64,000 bases of DNA from Arthrobacter sp. SLBN-112. Its GTDB lineage: Bacteria; Actinomycetota; Actinomycetes; Actinomycetales; Micrococcaceae. The stretch lies in contig NZ_VFMU01000001.1 in NCBI RefSeq assembly GCF_006715225.1, positions 1,240,001-1,304,000 on the forward strand, in the 5' to 3' direction. Position 1 is the stretch's first letter, and the number at the start of each line of letters is the position of its first letter. The position numbers were made by a program, and so were the translations under genes. Below, in pieces: positions 18,077 through 27,428 of this stretch. The notes under the pieces were generated by a model, which saw nothing but the letters and a program-made list of their open reading frames with translations, was not told the origin of the DNA and made no database searches.

Positions 18077-18967
18077 TCAGCGGCCGGCGAGCGAGCCGCC
18101 GATGCCGCCGACGCTGAAGTACTTGTTCAGGGTGGCGAAGACGATGACGGGCGGGAGCATCATGACCACGGCCAGGGCCATGACGGAGGTCCAGTCCGTT
18201 GCATTCTGCTGGAAGAAGGACTGCACGCCCATGGGCAGGGTGAAGATTTCATTCGAGCGCAGGAACACGATGGCCACCAGGTAGTCGTTCCAGGCGAGGA
18301 GGAAGGCGAAGATCGCTGTCGAAAGGACACCGGGAAGGGAGTTCCGGAGCACCACCTTGGTGAAGGAACCGAAAACCGAGCAGCCATCGATCCAGGAAGC
18401 CTCCTCCAGGCTGATGGGGATGGAGTCAAAGTAGGCGGCCATCATCCAGGTGGCAACCGTCATGGTGGAGCCGACGTAGATGATGGTCAGGCCCAGGAGG
18501 TTGTCCACCAGGCCCATGCCGGCGAACAGGATGAACAAGGGCACCACCGAGGTGATGATGGGCAGGGACTGCATGACGAACAGCAGCAGCGAATATCCGG
18601 AAACTGCCTTGCTGCGGCCCCGGGAGAGGACGTACCCCGCTGGTGCGGCGACGGCCACCGAGACCACCACGGTGGAGAGGGTGGTGATCAGGCTGTTCTT
18701 AAGCCACGTGGCGGCGAGCGTTTTGGAGAACACGTTGCCGAGGTTTTCGAAGGTCAGGCCCGTGGCGGTGCTGTTGGGCCCGGGAGTGAACGCCAGCAGC
18801 ACTGTGACCATGATGGGCACCAGCACGATCCCGGTGATGATGAGGATCGCGGCGAAGCGCCACCAGCGGCCGCGCTGGCCGGCCTCGGAGAGGACCTTGC
18901 GGCGTTTGCCGGCGTCGACGCCGAGTGCGGGGCCGGATTCGGGATGGGCGTGGAGTACTGCACTCAT
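18077..18967 (-). CDS. Sugar ABC transporter permease (MalG type)
   Basis: A 296-residue inner-membrane permease with six predicted helices. The EAA loop, which contacts the ATPase, is visible as LEEASWIDGCSVFGSFTKVVL (E-A-S-x-D-G). This is the CUT1 subfamily, normally used for oligosaccharides and glycosides. Its ATG overlaps the stop of the partner permease by one base. No ATPase gene lies in the locus, so a shared MsiK/UgpC-type ATPase encoded elsewhere must energise it, as is common in actinobacteria. Confidence 0.9.
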   Translation of the reverse strand: MSAVLHAHPESGPALGVDAGKRRKVLSEAGQRGRWWRFAAILIITGIVLVPIMVTVLLAFTPGPNSTATGLTFENLGNVFSKTLAATWLKNSLITTLSTVVVSVAVAAPAGYVLSRGRSKAVSGYSLLLFVMQSLPIITSVVPLFILFAGMGLVDNLLGLTIIYVGSTMTVATWMMAAYFDSIPISLEEASWIDGCSVFGSFTKVVLRNSLPGVLSTAIFAFLLAWNDYLVAIVFLRSNEIFTLPMGVQSFFQQNATDWTSVMALAVVMMLPPVIVFATLNKYFSVGGIGGSLAGR

Positions 18968-19929
18968 TATTCGACGCTCGACTTTCGGATCTGGCGGTAC
19001 AGGATGACCGAGATGACCACCAAGGTCATGGTCATGAGGAAGGCGATGGCCACGCCGGGGCCGGTGGCGAAGTCCTGGAACACGGTGCGGTAGGCCAGGA
19101 CCACCAGGGAGGTGGTGGCGTTGACCGGGCCGCCGCCGGTGAGCAGGTAGATGGTGGGGAAGTCGTTGACGCAGAAGATGGTCATCAGGATCCAGCTGAT
19201 GTAGGTGGAGCGGGCAATCAGCGGCAGGGTGATCTGGGTGAACTGCTGCCAGCGGCTGGCCCCGTCCATGCTGGCTGCCTCATAGACGGTGGTGTCAACG
19301 GATGCCAGGGCGGCCGAGATCATCATCATCATGAAGGGGAAGCTGACCCAGACCTTGAACACCATCACCGTGATGGAAGCCAGCGAGGGGTCTGCCAGGA
19401 AGAGCGGGGTGCCCATGCCCAGGTTCCGGAACAGCGACGGGATAAGGCTGTCCGGGGTGGCCACCAGCCAGTTCCATGCGGTGGAGGACACCACGATGGG
19501 CACCACCCAGGGCAGGAGCAGCAGGACCTTGAAGGTGCCTCCTGCCGGGATCCTGGTGCGCAGGAGCAGGGCCAGGCCCAGGCCCACGAGCCAGGACCCG
19601 AAGACGCCCACGATGGTGAACCACAGGGTGAACTGGGCGGCTTTCCAGAATGCCGGCGAGGTCAGGACGGTGGCAAAGTTCTGCCCGCCCACGAAGTTGC
19701 CGGTCTGGAGCAGGTCTCCGTCGTGCGTCGCCTGGATGGCCGCATAGATCAGCGGGTAGCCGTGGATCAGGACAAGGAGGACCACGGAGGGAAGCAGGAG
19801 CCAAAAGAAGGTCCTGGTTGCCTGGGCGGACAGCTTGCTCCGGCGTTTGCCGGGGACCGTCCCGGACCCGCCGGGGGCAATCCCGCGGCGGGCCCGGGCC
19901 AGGCCGGACTGGGTGGTGGTGCTGGACAT
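18967..19929 (-). CDS. Sugar ABC transporter permease (MalF type)
   Basis: A 320-residue CUT1 permease. The charged N-terminus is followed by a first helix (FFWLLLPSVVLLVLIHGYP) and five further helices. The EAA loop is present as YEAASMDGASRWQQFTQITL. It forms the membrane channel with the MalG-type protein encoded immediately downstream, with a one-base overlap, and lies 12 bp after the binding-protein gene. Confidence 0.9.
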   Translation of the reverse strand: MSSTTTQSGLARARRGIAPGGSGTVPGKRRSKLSAQATRTFFWLLLPSVVLLVLIHGYPLIYAAIQATHDGDLLQTGNFVGGQNFATVLTSPAFWKAAQFTLWFTIVGVFGSWLVGLGLALLLRTRIPAGGTFKVLLLLPWVVPIVVSSTAWNWLVATPDSLIPSLFRNLGMGTPLFLADPSLASITVMVFKVWVSFPFMMMMISAALASVDTTVYEAASMDGASRWQQFTQITLPLIARSTYISWILMTIFCVNDFPTIYLLTGGGPVNATTSLVVLAYRTVFQDFATGPGVAIAFLMTMTLVVISVILYRQIRKSSVE

Positions 19930-19941
19930 GGGCGGCCCGTC

Positions 19942-21270
19942 CTACTTCTTCAGGACGGATTCGAGGCCGGACTGGAAGGTCTGCAGGGCAGTCTTGGCGT
20001 CGGCCTTTCCGGTGATGATGGTCTGGCTGAACTGGTTCAGTGCCTGCCCGCCGTCCAGTGCGGCGAGGTTGGCGTTGAGTTTGCTGCCCTGGGCCGCGAA
20101 GGTCTTGGCGATGGGCTGCCAGTCCTTGACGATCTTGACGTTGTTGGGGTCGTTGGCGAACTCGGGAATCTCAGTGATGGACTTGAAGACCGGCAAGGCG
20201 GACATCAGCTTCTTCTGCCACAGCTGCTTGAGCTGGCCCAGATAGTACACCAGGAACTCTTCCGACGCCTCCTGGGACGGGGTGTTGGTGTACATCATGA
20301 TGTTGTTGGGGAAGACGATCGTTGCCTTGTCCCCGTGCGGACCCTTGATGGGGTCAGCCACCAGCAGGTCGCCCGAGGTATCGCCCACGCGCTGCGGGAC
20401 GTTCACCTGGAACAGGCCGTAGCCTGCCTTGCCGTCCTTCCACTGCGCGGACATGTTGTCCGTGGTGTAGCTGACCGCGGCGGGATCCACGATGCCGTTG
20501 GACACGAGTTCCAGGACGAACTCCATGGCCTCGACGTTACGGTCGTTCATCAGGTCCAGCTCGCCATCCTTGTTCCAGACACCGCCGCCGTTGTTGACCA
20601 TCATCATGATCATGGAGTGGTTGGCGTAGTTGTTGCCCGCGCCTGCGCCGGTGGTGAAGCCGAACGCGCCCACCTTCTTCAGGGCCTTGCCCGCTTCCAG
20701 CAGCGACGGCCAGTCCGTGGGGAGCGCAACGTTGGCCTTTTCGAACAGCGACTTGCGGTACCAGAAAACGCGCATGTCCAGCTGCCACGGGACCGCCACA
20801 TAGCCCTTGTCCGACTTGAACGGGTCCAGCACGCCGGGCAGGAAGTCGTCGAACTGGCCGCTGGCCTTCAGCTTCTCGATCACCTTGTCCGCGTATGCGA
20901 TCTGGCCCTGCTGTTCGAACTGGAAGGCCTGGAATCCGCCGCCCGTGGACACGGCCGGGCCCGTCTTTGAAGCGATCGCGGAGGAGAAGGTCTGGTAGAA
21001 GTTGTTCCACTGGATGATCTGGTAGCTCGCCTTGGCGCCGTTGGCACCGGAGAAACCCTCCGCGATGCCCTTGGCGGCGTCGTTGTAGGCGGGCGTGGCC
21101 CAGGGCATATCCCAGAACTTGACGGTGCCGCCGGCACCACCGCCGCCGCCTTGGCTGGCGGAGCCGCCACCGCAGGCTGCCAGCAGCGGCACGGAAGCAG
21201 CCGCCGCCGTCAGGCCCAGGAAACCGCGCCGGGAGAAGGAGCGGCGCTGTTCGGATGTTGCGTTCATCAT
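19942..21270 (-). CDS. Extracellular sugar-binding lipoprotein
   Basis: A 442-residue CUT1 family solute-binding protein. The N-terminus has a twin-arginine motif (SRRGFLGL, about 13-20) followed by a lipobox (LLAAC, lipid-carrying C33), so it is probably exported folded by Tat and lipid-anchored. A short G/S-rich linker precedes the binding domain. Tryptophan and aromatic residues in the mature part fit a sugar site. It captures the substrate for the two permeases that follow. AAAGGACAC precedes ATG-ATG. A 110-bp gap separates it from the upstream genes, so it may have its own promoter. Confidence 0.9.
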   Translation of the reverse strand: MMNATSEQRRSFSRRGFLGLTAAAASVPLLAACGGGSASQGGGGGAGGTVKFWDMPWATPAYNDAAKGIAEGFSGANGAKASYQIIQWNNFYQTFSSAIASKTGPAVSTGGGFQAFQFEQQGQIAYADKVIEKLKASGQFDDFLPGVLDPFKSDKGYVAVPWQLDMRVFWYRKSLFEKANVALPTDWPSLLEAGKALKKVGAFGFTTGAGAGNNYANHSMIMMMVNNGGGVWNKDGELDLMNDRNVEAMEFVLELVSNGIVDPAAVSYTTDNMSAQWKDGKAGYGLFQVNVPQRVGDTSGDLLVADPIKGPHGDKATIVFPNNIMMYTNTPSQEASEEFLVYYLGQLKQLWQKKLMSALPVFKSITEIPEFANDPNNVKIVKDWQPIAKTFAAQGSKLNANLAALDGGQALNQFSQTIITGKADAKTALQTFQSGLESVLKK

Positions 21271-21380
21271 GTGTCCTTTCGGGACCGGCAGGCGTGATGC
21301 GCCGTTGATGCGGTCCTGCTCATCGTTGAGAGTGGAGGTGGGACTGGACTGCTGTTCAGGTTGCGTATCGGTGGGTCTGG

Positions 21381-22211
21381 TTACGTGTCAGCGAGGGTTG
21401 CGTAGAGGTCGGTCAGCCGGGCGAACCCGGCCAGATCGTCCGGCCGGGTGCCGGCGCCAAGATGGTCCTTCAGGCGCCGCCACGCCGACCGGTGGGCGGA
21501 TTCGTAAAGCGTGGGAAGCAGGAGTTCGCCGTGGGCTCCGGTGACCCGGACTTCGGCCGGCCAAGCCGCGTTCGGATCCGGAAGCTGGACGGCCACCCCG
21601 CCGTCGGCAGTGTAAAGGCGGATATCGACGCCGGCCGGGCAGGCCGTGGTCAGCACGCCCTGGGCGGTGAACGGTGCGCCGTTGGCCAACCTGCCAGCCA
21701 CGGCGTACCCCATGGCGTCGCTGCGGAGGAGGCTGACGCCGTCGAGCGTTCCGGTGACGGCCAGCAGCGCGGCCAGGTGCTCGCCAAGGAGCCGCCGCGG
21801 GTCCGTGCCGGGAGCCGTCGCGGCAACACTGTCCAGCAGTGACGCGGTGCCCAGGGCGCTGCGCACTGCGTCACGGGCGTCGGGGCCGTCGCCTTCTGCC
21901 ACCAGCGCGGGGTTGGAGGCCCAGCGGAGGTCCAGGACGACGGCGGTTCCTGCGGCGTCTGCCGCGGCGGCCAGTTCGCGGGTGTCCTCGGGGACCGGGT
22001 TGGCCACCACGATGCCGCGGGCACCTGCGGCGACGGCGCGGCGGGCTTCGTCCGTCCAGCCGGGTTCGCCCGCAACCACCAGCACGTCCGCCGTGCTGTG
22101 CAGGTTCTTCGCGGCGGGTGCGAAGGTTGCCGGCAGTGAAGCCACCGTCTGGGTTACCGACCCGGCTTCCCGGGCGGTGGGGGATGCCGAGACCGTGTAC
22201 TGGCCGCTCAT
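21381..22211 (-). CDS. Degenerate Gfo/Idh/MocA-like protein lacking the cofactor motif
   Basis: A 276-residue protein I cannot place in a named family. Residues 40-110 follow the second half of a Gfo/Idh/MocA Rossmann domain (ADVLVVAGEPGW, an AGARGIVVANPV turn where the family has AGKHVxxEKP, then AGTAVVLDLRWASNP). However, the N-terminal GxGxxG segment is missing and the EKP lysine is replaced. A C-terminal beta-rich part resembles the family's substrate domain. It should therefore bind neither NAD nor act as a dehydrogenase by itself. Its ATG overlaps the stop of the dehydrogenase at 22208 by four bases, suggesting a partner subunit. Confidence 0.6.
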   Translation of the reverse strand: MSGQYTVSASPTAREAGSVTQTVASLPATFAPAAKNLHSTADVLVVAGEPGWTDEARRAVAAGARGIVVANPVPEDTRELAAAADAAGTAVVLDLRWASNPALVAEGDGPDARDAVRSALGTASLLDSVAATAPGTDPRRLLGEHLAALLAVTGTLDGVSLLRSDAMGYAVAGRLANGAPFTAQGVLTTACPAGVDIRLYTADGGVAVQLPDPNAAWPAEVRVTGAHGELLLPTLYESAHRSAWRRLKDHLGAGTRPDDLAGFARLTDLYATLADT

Positions 22212-23302
22212 GCCGAAACTCCTGCTTTTTCTGCCGCGCCGGACTGTCCTGGGGCACTATGCACGGTTGCGTCCGCGATGGCGAGGGCAAAGGTGAGGTC
22301 GTCGATCAGTGCCTGGGCGGAGGGCGCCTGGCGGGTTCCCCTGGCCAGCTCCGCCAGTTCACGCCATTCGCCCTCGTAGCCGTTATGCCCATAGGGGCCG
22401 AACGTGCGCGTTTCGCTGCCGCTGCGGCTGGTCAGGGTGGCGACGGCGGAGCCGGCCTGGACGTAGGACGGCGTGAAGTCGATGTGCAATGCCGCATCAT
22501 CGGCGATCGCCTCGAAGGTCCATTCGGGTTTCCAGGTGCTGTTCATGACGGCACGCAGTTCGATGACGCGGGTTGGGGTGCGGAGCGAGACGGCGTAGCC
22601 GAACGGGCGGACGTGGAACACCTGGAGGACCTCGATGTCCGCGAAGTCCGGGGTAAACCGGCGGACCAGGGGCAGGTCGTGGATGGCCAGGCCCATGATC
22701 CCGCCCCGAAGCGCGTTCTTGATGACGTCGATGTCCGAGTAGTCGGGCTCGCCGGCGGCGGGGCGCGTGAGAATTTCGGTGGCGAAGTCCTCGAAGCGGG
22801 CATTGGGCGGCAGGATGATGGAGGAACGGATGGTGTGGACCTGCTCCGGGAGGTCGCCCCAGTTCTGTTCGGCCGCGAGCCAGCCCGGATCAAAGGTGTG
22901 CATGGCCCCCACGACGATGGGTACGCCCGTTTCGCTGCTGACCGCCGAGATGCGCGCAGCTTCCCCGGCGTTCATTGCGAAGGGCTTTTCGCAGAGGACG
23001 GCTTTCTTTCCGGCCCTGCAGGCGGCGATGACCTGGTCGGCATGGAACTGGTGGGGGCTGCAGATTGCCACGACGTCCACGGCCGGATCGTTCATCAGCG
23101 CATCCATGCTGGTGCCGGCGGTTGCTCCGACGCGGGCCGCCACCGAGGAGGCAACGGCCGGGTCCACATCCATGATGTGCCGGACTTCCAGGATGTCCTG
23201 GAGGCGTGCCAGGGCCGGGAGGTGGATGGCTTGGGTGACGGGCCCGGCGCCGAGGATGCCGACGCCGAGGGGGCTGTCTGCGGGCGCTGTGTCATGGGAC
23301 AA
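22208..23302 (-). CDS. Gfo/Idh/MocA-family oxidoreductase
   Basis: A 364-residue oxidoreductase with GVGILGAGPVTQ (13-24), CSPHQFH, CEKPFAM (EKP at 105-107) and a GGIMGLAIHDLPL segment holding the catalytic-region histidine. The true start appears to be TTG at 23302, with AGAGGTAA eight bases upstream; the nearby ATG at 23295 is out of frame. It is the first gene of the leftward sugar locus and is divergent from the ROK regulator. A palindrome lies in the shared promoter region. Confidence 0.82.
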   Translation of the reverse strand: MSHDTAPADSPLGVGILGAGPVTQAIHLPALARLQDILEVRHIMDVDPAVASSVAARVGATAGTSMDALMNDPAVDVVAICSPHQFHADQVIAACRAGKKAVLCEKPFAMNAGEAARISAVSSETGVPIVVGAMHTFDPGWLAAEQNWGDLPEQVHTIRSSIILPPNARFEDFATEILTRPAAGEPDYSDIDVIKNALRGGIMGLAIHDLPLVRRFTPDFADIEVLQVFHVRPFGYAVSLRTPTRVIELRAVMNSTWKPEWTFEAIADDAALHIDFTPSYVQAGSAVATLTSRSGSETRTFGPYGHNGYEGEWRELAELARGTRQAPSAQALIDDLTFALAIADATVHSAPGQSGAAEKAGVSA

Positions 23303-23446
23303 GTTCAGTTACCTCTTTGTAAGCGGACTCTGGGATATGAGCGGACTCTTGTGCTGCCTGTGGACACGCTGCGGGCCGGGATCACTGCGGCTGATGTCCG
23401 CCATCGGATCCGCGAATGTGCCTTGAATCACAACGTAGAACTACTT

Positions 23447-23460
23447 TTGACGCACGTCAA
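23447..23460. promoter_or_regulatory. Candidate ROK operator palindrome
   Basis: TTGACGCACGTCAA is a perfect 6-2-6 palindrome inside a wider imperfect repeat (CTTTTGACG...CGTCAAGCAAAAG). It lies midway between the divergent sugar locus and the ROK regulator, the expected place for an operator serving both. Confidence 0.5.
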
Positions 23461-23532
23461 GCAAAAGTTGTTTGTTGCGCGTCATTCTTCTGCCGTGATG
23501 ACAGCCGTAAGTAAGAGTGTTATGACTTAGGC

Positions 23533-24750
23533 ATGACTTCAGTGACGGGCAGGCAGGCCGCAAAAGACGCCGACGTCGGCAGCCTGTCGCGCGCCGGCGA
23601 CCTCTTCCAGCTGCTGCGTGACGGCCAGGCCCGCACCCGCGCCGAGCTTGCCCTTAGTACGGGGCTGGCCCGGTCAACCGTGGCCTCGCGGATCGACGCG
23701 CTGATGCTGTCAGGCCTCGTCGGCCCCGCCGGCGAGGCGCTCTCCAGCGGCGGCAGGCCGCCGTCGCGCTTTGCCTTCAACCCGGCCGCCCGCCTGGTGC
23801 TGGCCGTGGACGTGGGCGCCACCCATATCATCGTTGCGGTCACGGACCTCGGCGGCAACATCCTGGCCGAACACCGGCTGGCTCAGCAGGTGGCCGACGG
23901 GCCGGAAGCGGTCCTGGACCAGGTGGTGGCGCAGGGCAAGGAGCTGCTGGCGTCCACCGGACGAAGCGTGGCGGAACTCGCCGGGATCGGAATCGGCCTG
24001 CCCGGACCCGTGGAACACGACACCGGCAAGCCCGTTAAGCCGCCCATCATGCCGGGCTGGGATGGGTTCGATGTGGTCAGCTACGTCCAGCGGTCGCTGC
24101 CCGTGCACGTGCTGGTGGACAACGACGTGAACATCATGGCGTTGGGGGAGCAGTCCGCCCACTGGCCCGAACACAACAACTTCTTCTTCGTGAAGGTGGC
24201 TACCGGTATCGGCTCCGGCATCATCAGCAACGGGGAACTGCAGCGCGGCGCCAACGGCACGGCAGGCGACCTGGGGCACGTCCAGGTGGCGCGCGGCGCG
24301 GATGTCCTGTGTGCCTGTGGAAACTACGGGTGCCTGGAAGCGCTGGCGTCAGGTCCCGCCGTCGTGCGTTCCCTCCGGGACCAGGGGCTGGACGTGGCGA
24401 AGGGCGCGGACGTGCTCCGGCTCGCCGCTGACGGCAACCTGCAGGCCATCCAGGCACTGCGCCAGGCCGGCCGGGACATCGGCGAGGTACTGGCCACCGT
24501 GGTCAACCTGCTCAACCCGTCCGTCATTGTGGTGGGCGGCAGCGTCGGCGAGACGGGGGAGCACCTCGTCGCCGGCATCCGCGAGGTGGTGTACCGGCGC
24601 TCGCCGCCGCTGGCCACCTCGCACCTGCGCATCAACGGCTCGCGCGCCGGCAGCCAGGCGGCAGTCCTGGGCGCCAGCAAACTCGTCACCCAGTATGTCC
24701 TCTCGCCGGCTGTCATCGAAGCAACGCTGGCAGGCGCCATCGCGGGGTAG
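23533..24750 (+). CDS. ROK-family transcriptional regulator
   Basis: A 405-residue repressor. The N-terminal winged helix (about 20-75: RTRAELALSTGLARSTVASRID) is followed by a sugar-kinase fold with VDVGATH (92-98), GLPGP (155-159), DNDVN and the zinc motif (H249, C260, C262, C267 in CACGNYGCLEA). Such proteins sense sugars or sugar phosphates and release DNA. It is divergent from the sugar locus with a palindrome between them, so it most likely represses that locus. The stop codon lies inside a strong terminator hairpin. Confidence 0.9.
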   Translation: MTSVTGRQAAKDADVGSLSRAGDLFQLLRDGQARTRAELALSTGLARSTVASRIDALMLSGLVGPAGEALSSGGRPPSRFAFNPAARLVLAVDVGATHIIVAVTDLGGNILAEHRLAQQVADGPEAVLDQVVAQGKELLASTGRSVAELAGIGIGLPGPVEHDTGKPVKPPIMPGWDGFDVVSYVQRSLPVHVLVDNDVNIMALGEQSAHWPEHNNFFFVKVATGIGSGIISNGELQRGANGTAGDLGHVQVARGADVLCACGNYGCLEALASGPAVVRSLRDQGLDVAKGADVLRLAADGNLQAIQALRQAGRDIGEVLATVVNLLNPSVIVVGGSVGETGEHLVAGIREVVYRRSPPLATSHLRINGSRAGSQAAVLGASKLVTQYVLSPAVIEATLAGAIAG

Positions 24751-24777
24751 GGCCTGCGATTACAGGCCCTACCCCGC
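24742..24777. terminator. Bidirectional terminator overlapping the ROK stop codon
   Basis: A perfect 15-bp stem, GCGGGGTAGGGCCTG against its complement, closes a six-base loop (CGATTA). The ROK stop codon TAG (24748-24750) is part of the left arm. It separates the ROK gene from the convergent GH13 gene. There is no long T-tract. Confidence 0.7.
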
Positions 24778-24787
24778 CTGCGCGGCT

Positions 24788-27064
24788 TTAGGCTTCCGCC
24801 TCCGGTTCAGGTGCTTCGGTCAAGATCAGCGCAGTCCCGCCGTAGGCGGGCAGCTCCAGGAAGAAGCTGTGCAGGTCATCCACCTGCCCCACGGTCTCGC
24901 CGCTGAACAGGTCCTTGACGTTGGCACCTGAGGGGAGCTCGTTGGACTGGATGCTGCCGGCGATGTCCTGCCCGGAGAAGTTGAGCGCGGTGACCTGCAG
25001 TGTCCCGTCCGTCAGCCTGTTGACCAGCACCAGCGCGCTGCGGTTCGAAACGTCCGGGACATCGAGCAAGGTCCCGGTGGCAATGCCGTTCTCTTCACGC
25101 ACGGTGAGGATCCGCTGCAACCGCCGGGCGAAAGACTCGGGGTCCTTCAGCTGGTCCGGCAGCGGGCCATAGAGGCTGCGGGCCCGCGGCATCCCGGAAG
25201 AGGAGGTGATTGCGTCCGGGCTGGTCCCCATGAGGTCATGGGCGCCGCGGTTTATCCAGCGGGTGTCACCCTGCGAGGTCAATTCCCGGACGCTGCTCCG
25301 GTCCAGGGCCAGGATTCCCGTGAGGTCCCAGCCGGACAGGGCAAAGACGCCGGGCTGCAGGGCGTTGTACATGGCCAGGAGCAGGTGGACGTCCCGGATC
25401 TGTGCTTCCTGTTCCGCGGTGGTGGCGGACGGGTCCTTGATGCCCAGCGCAGCCATGATGAAGCTGACCGAGGTGCAGGCAATGCCGTTGGTGGTGAAGA
25501 CGGCGTTGTATGGCCCGTTCTCGCCGGTCAGCCGCTCGCGCATGGTCTGCTGGATCTGTTCGGCCAGCTGGGCGCCGGTGAGTTCCTCGCCGTTGAGCTC
25601 GAACATCTCGTCCCGGTGCCCGGCGGCGAAGTGCAGGAGCTCGTAGGTGAGTTCGTCATGGTTCTGCAGTGCATGCACCAGCGAGGCCTGGTCCACGCCG
25701 ATCTCCAGGGACAGGCGGAGGGTCAGCCGCAGGAACTCGGTATCGGCCGTGATCAGGGCGTAATGGTACGCCGGCCGGGTAATGAAGTCGTAGGACAGGT
25801 CCGGGCCTGCTTCGGAGGTTGCCTTGATGTCATCAATGGTCAGGTTCAGCTCCTGGAAGGAGAACCCGCCAACTTTGCGGATCATGGACCCGATGAGCTG
25901 GTTGGCGGCCTCGGACAGCGGGTGTCCTTCGGACCAGCCGGGCTGCTCCTCGGCGCTCTTCTCCACGCCCAGGAAGCCGTTGGCATCAAGGCGCAGCGCC
26001 CCGGTGCCCAGGTCCACCAGCGAATGCAGGGCATCGCCCACTACCAGGCGCATTCCCGCGAAGGTGGGATCCAGCCAGTTGATGGAGGGCTGGCCTGCCT
26101 TGAAGTAGTGCAGGTAGACCCAGCGGCGGGTCTTCCCGGCCGTGTCCACGATCGGCCTGGTAGCGCTCCAGTTGGTTTCCTTCACCCCGGGTTCGTAGAA
26201 GATGACCCGCTGCAGCCGGCCGATGATGTAGCCGGCCTTCTGCAGTGCCTGCTCCGAGTCGGGGCTGAGGTTGACCGAGTCGGCCCCCTCGGGGACGTCC
26301 GGAAGCAGGTGCCAGTCCTCTTCCGGAATGTCCACCATGTGGTAGATGCCGGGGTAGTCCCGGAAATTCATCTCGGCCAGGCGGAAGTCCGCGCCCTTGC
26401 CGGTATGGCCCGGGACGATGTCGTCGATGACCGTGCCGTCATGCTCAGCAGCCACCTCGCACATCCGGCGGAACTCCTCCTCCGTGCCGAAGACCGGGTC
26501 GATCGCCATGCTGATGCGGTCGAAGTGCCCGTCCACGCTGGGCGTGTGGGACCAGCCGCTGATGCCGCCGGCGAGCTTTACGGGTCCGGTGTGGATCCCG
26601 CGGATGCCGATCTCACGGAACGCTTTCCACATGGTCGGATCACCCAGGGCGGAAAGGAATGACTGGCCGGTGGGGGTGATGAAGGACAGCGGGTAGGCGG
26701 TGAACCATACGGAGGCACGGTCGACGGCGGCCCGCGGGTTGGGATGGGCGTACGAGTTTTGCCACATGCTGGCCTGGCCGGACAGCTGCCGTGCCAAAGT
26801 ATTGGCGTCGCCGAGCATGGCCTGGTTGCGGAGCCAGTCCACGTAGGCCGCGTTCCGCCCGTCGAACTCGAAGGACGGCCTGCTGCCTACGAACTGGCGC
26901 CGGCGTGCGATGGGCCGCAGCGCCTTTGGCCTGGCTGCGAAGAACTGCTCGTCGAAATTGACGTCCAGTTCCGCTGACGGCTCCGCAGCGCCCGCTTCCA
27001 CTTCCCCGTTGCCTGCGGCTGCATCCGCTTCCGAAGTGTTCCCGCTGGTGCCCGGCTCCCGCAT
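24788..27064 (-). CDS. GH13 alpha-amylase-superfamily enzyme, trehalose-synthase-like
   Basis: A 758-residue glycoside hydrolase or transferase. A disordered acidic N-terminus (1-45) precedes the barrel. Family regions are visible: region I variant DDIVPGH (214-220, with G where NH is usual), region [11 protein letters not shown] (nucleophile D360), region III FQELNL (acid/base E405) and region IV QNHDEL (D470). Catalytic residues are therefore intact. The order and length recall maltose alpha-glucosyltransferase/TreS-like proteins, but substrate loops differ, so sucrose- or maltose-acting relatives are possible. ATG at 27064 has AGAGGAGC upstream. It stands alone. Confidence 0.75.
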   Translation of the reverse strand: MREPGTSGNTSEADAAAGNGEVEAGAAEPSAELDVNFDEQFFAARPKALRPIARRRQFVGSRPSFEFDGRNAAYVDWLRNQAMLGDANTLARQLSGQASMWQNSYAHPNPRAAVDRASVWFTAYPLSFITPTGQSFLSALGDPTMWKAFREIGIRGIHTGPVKLAGGISGWSHTPSVDGHFDRISMAIDPVFGTEEEFRRMCEVAAEHDGTVIDDIVPGHTGKGADFRLAEMNFRDYPGIYHMVDIPEEDWHLLPDVPEGADSVNLSPDSEQALQKAGYIIGRLQRVIFYEPGVKETNWSATRPIVDTAGKTRRWVYLHYFKAGQPSINWLDPTFAGMRLVVGDALHSLVDLGTGALRLDANGFLGVEKSAEEQPGWSEGHPLSEAANQLIGSMIRKVGGFSFQELNLTIDDIKATSEAGPDLSYDFITRPAYHYALITADTEFLRLTLRLSLEIGVDQASLVHALQNHDELTYELLHFAAGHRDEMFELNGEELTGAQLAEQIQQTMRERLTGENGPYNAVFTTNGIACTSVSFIMAALGIKDPSATTAEQEAQIRDVHLLLAMYNALQPGVFALSGWDLTGILALDRSSVRELTSQGDTRWINRGAHDLMGTSPDAITSSSGMPRARSLYGPLPDQLKDPESFARRLQRILTVREENGIATGTLLDVPDVSNRSALVLVNRLTDGTLQVTALNFSGQDIAGSIQSNELPSGANVKDLFSGETVGQVDDLHSFFLELPAYGGTALILTEAPEPEAEA

Positions 27065-27428
27065 AAGCTCCTCTTTCCATTGCTCGTTTCCGTGCTGGCA
27101 TGGATGCTCAAAAGACCCCTTGCCCAAGGAAAGGTACCCAGGGCAACAGGGAGTATTCGGCGTTCCCTCTCCCGATGCTACTGCGCAGCGGGGGCGGTGG
27201 GAGGGACAAACGTGCCCGGGCTAATGGATGCTTTGCCCGATCTCCCGGCCAATCTGCTGGAGGAGGGCGGCGGAGAGCCGGGGGTCCTTGCCTACCTATG
27301 CCCGCCCCGTACCGCGAATCCCCCTGTCCCCCTTGTTTCGCCGAGTTTGCCCACTAAGGCCGCCGCCGGTCGTATTCTTAGAACAAAGGTTTTGCAGTGG
27401 GCCGAAGTGCTGATAGCAGGGCTGAAGC
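27065..27428. other. Intergenic region without a supported gene
   Basis: This 364-bp divergent region must carry the promoters of the GH13 gene and the GAF-ANTAR gene. A -10-like TATTCT lies at 27373-27378 on the plus strand, without a convincing -35. I see no strong inverted repeat and no coding frame with a ribosome-binding site. Confidence 0.4.

Noticed and set aside
18925..20970. Long plus-strand open frame antisense to the ABC importer genes
   Set aside because: Composition is rich in G, H, Q and D, typical of a shadow of high-GC genes; the transporter frames have clear families and couplings.
21839..23530. Long plus-strand open frame antisense to the Gfo/Idh genes
   Set aside because: No domain is recognisable, and the opposite strand has intact family motifs.
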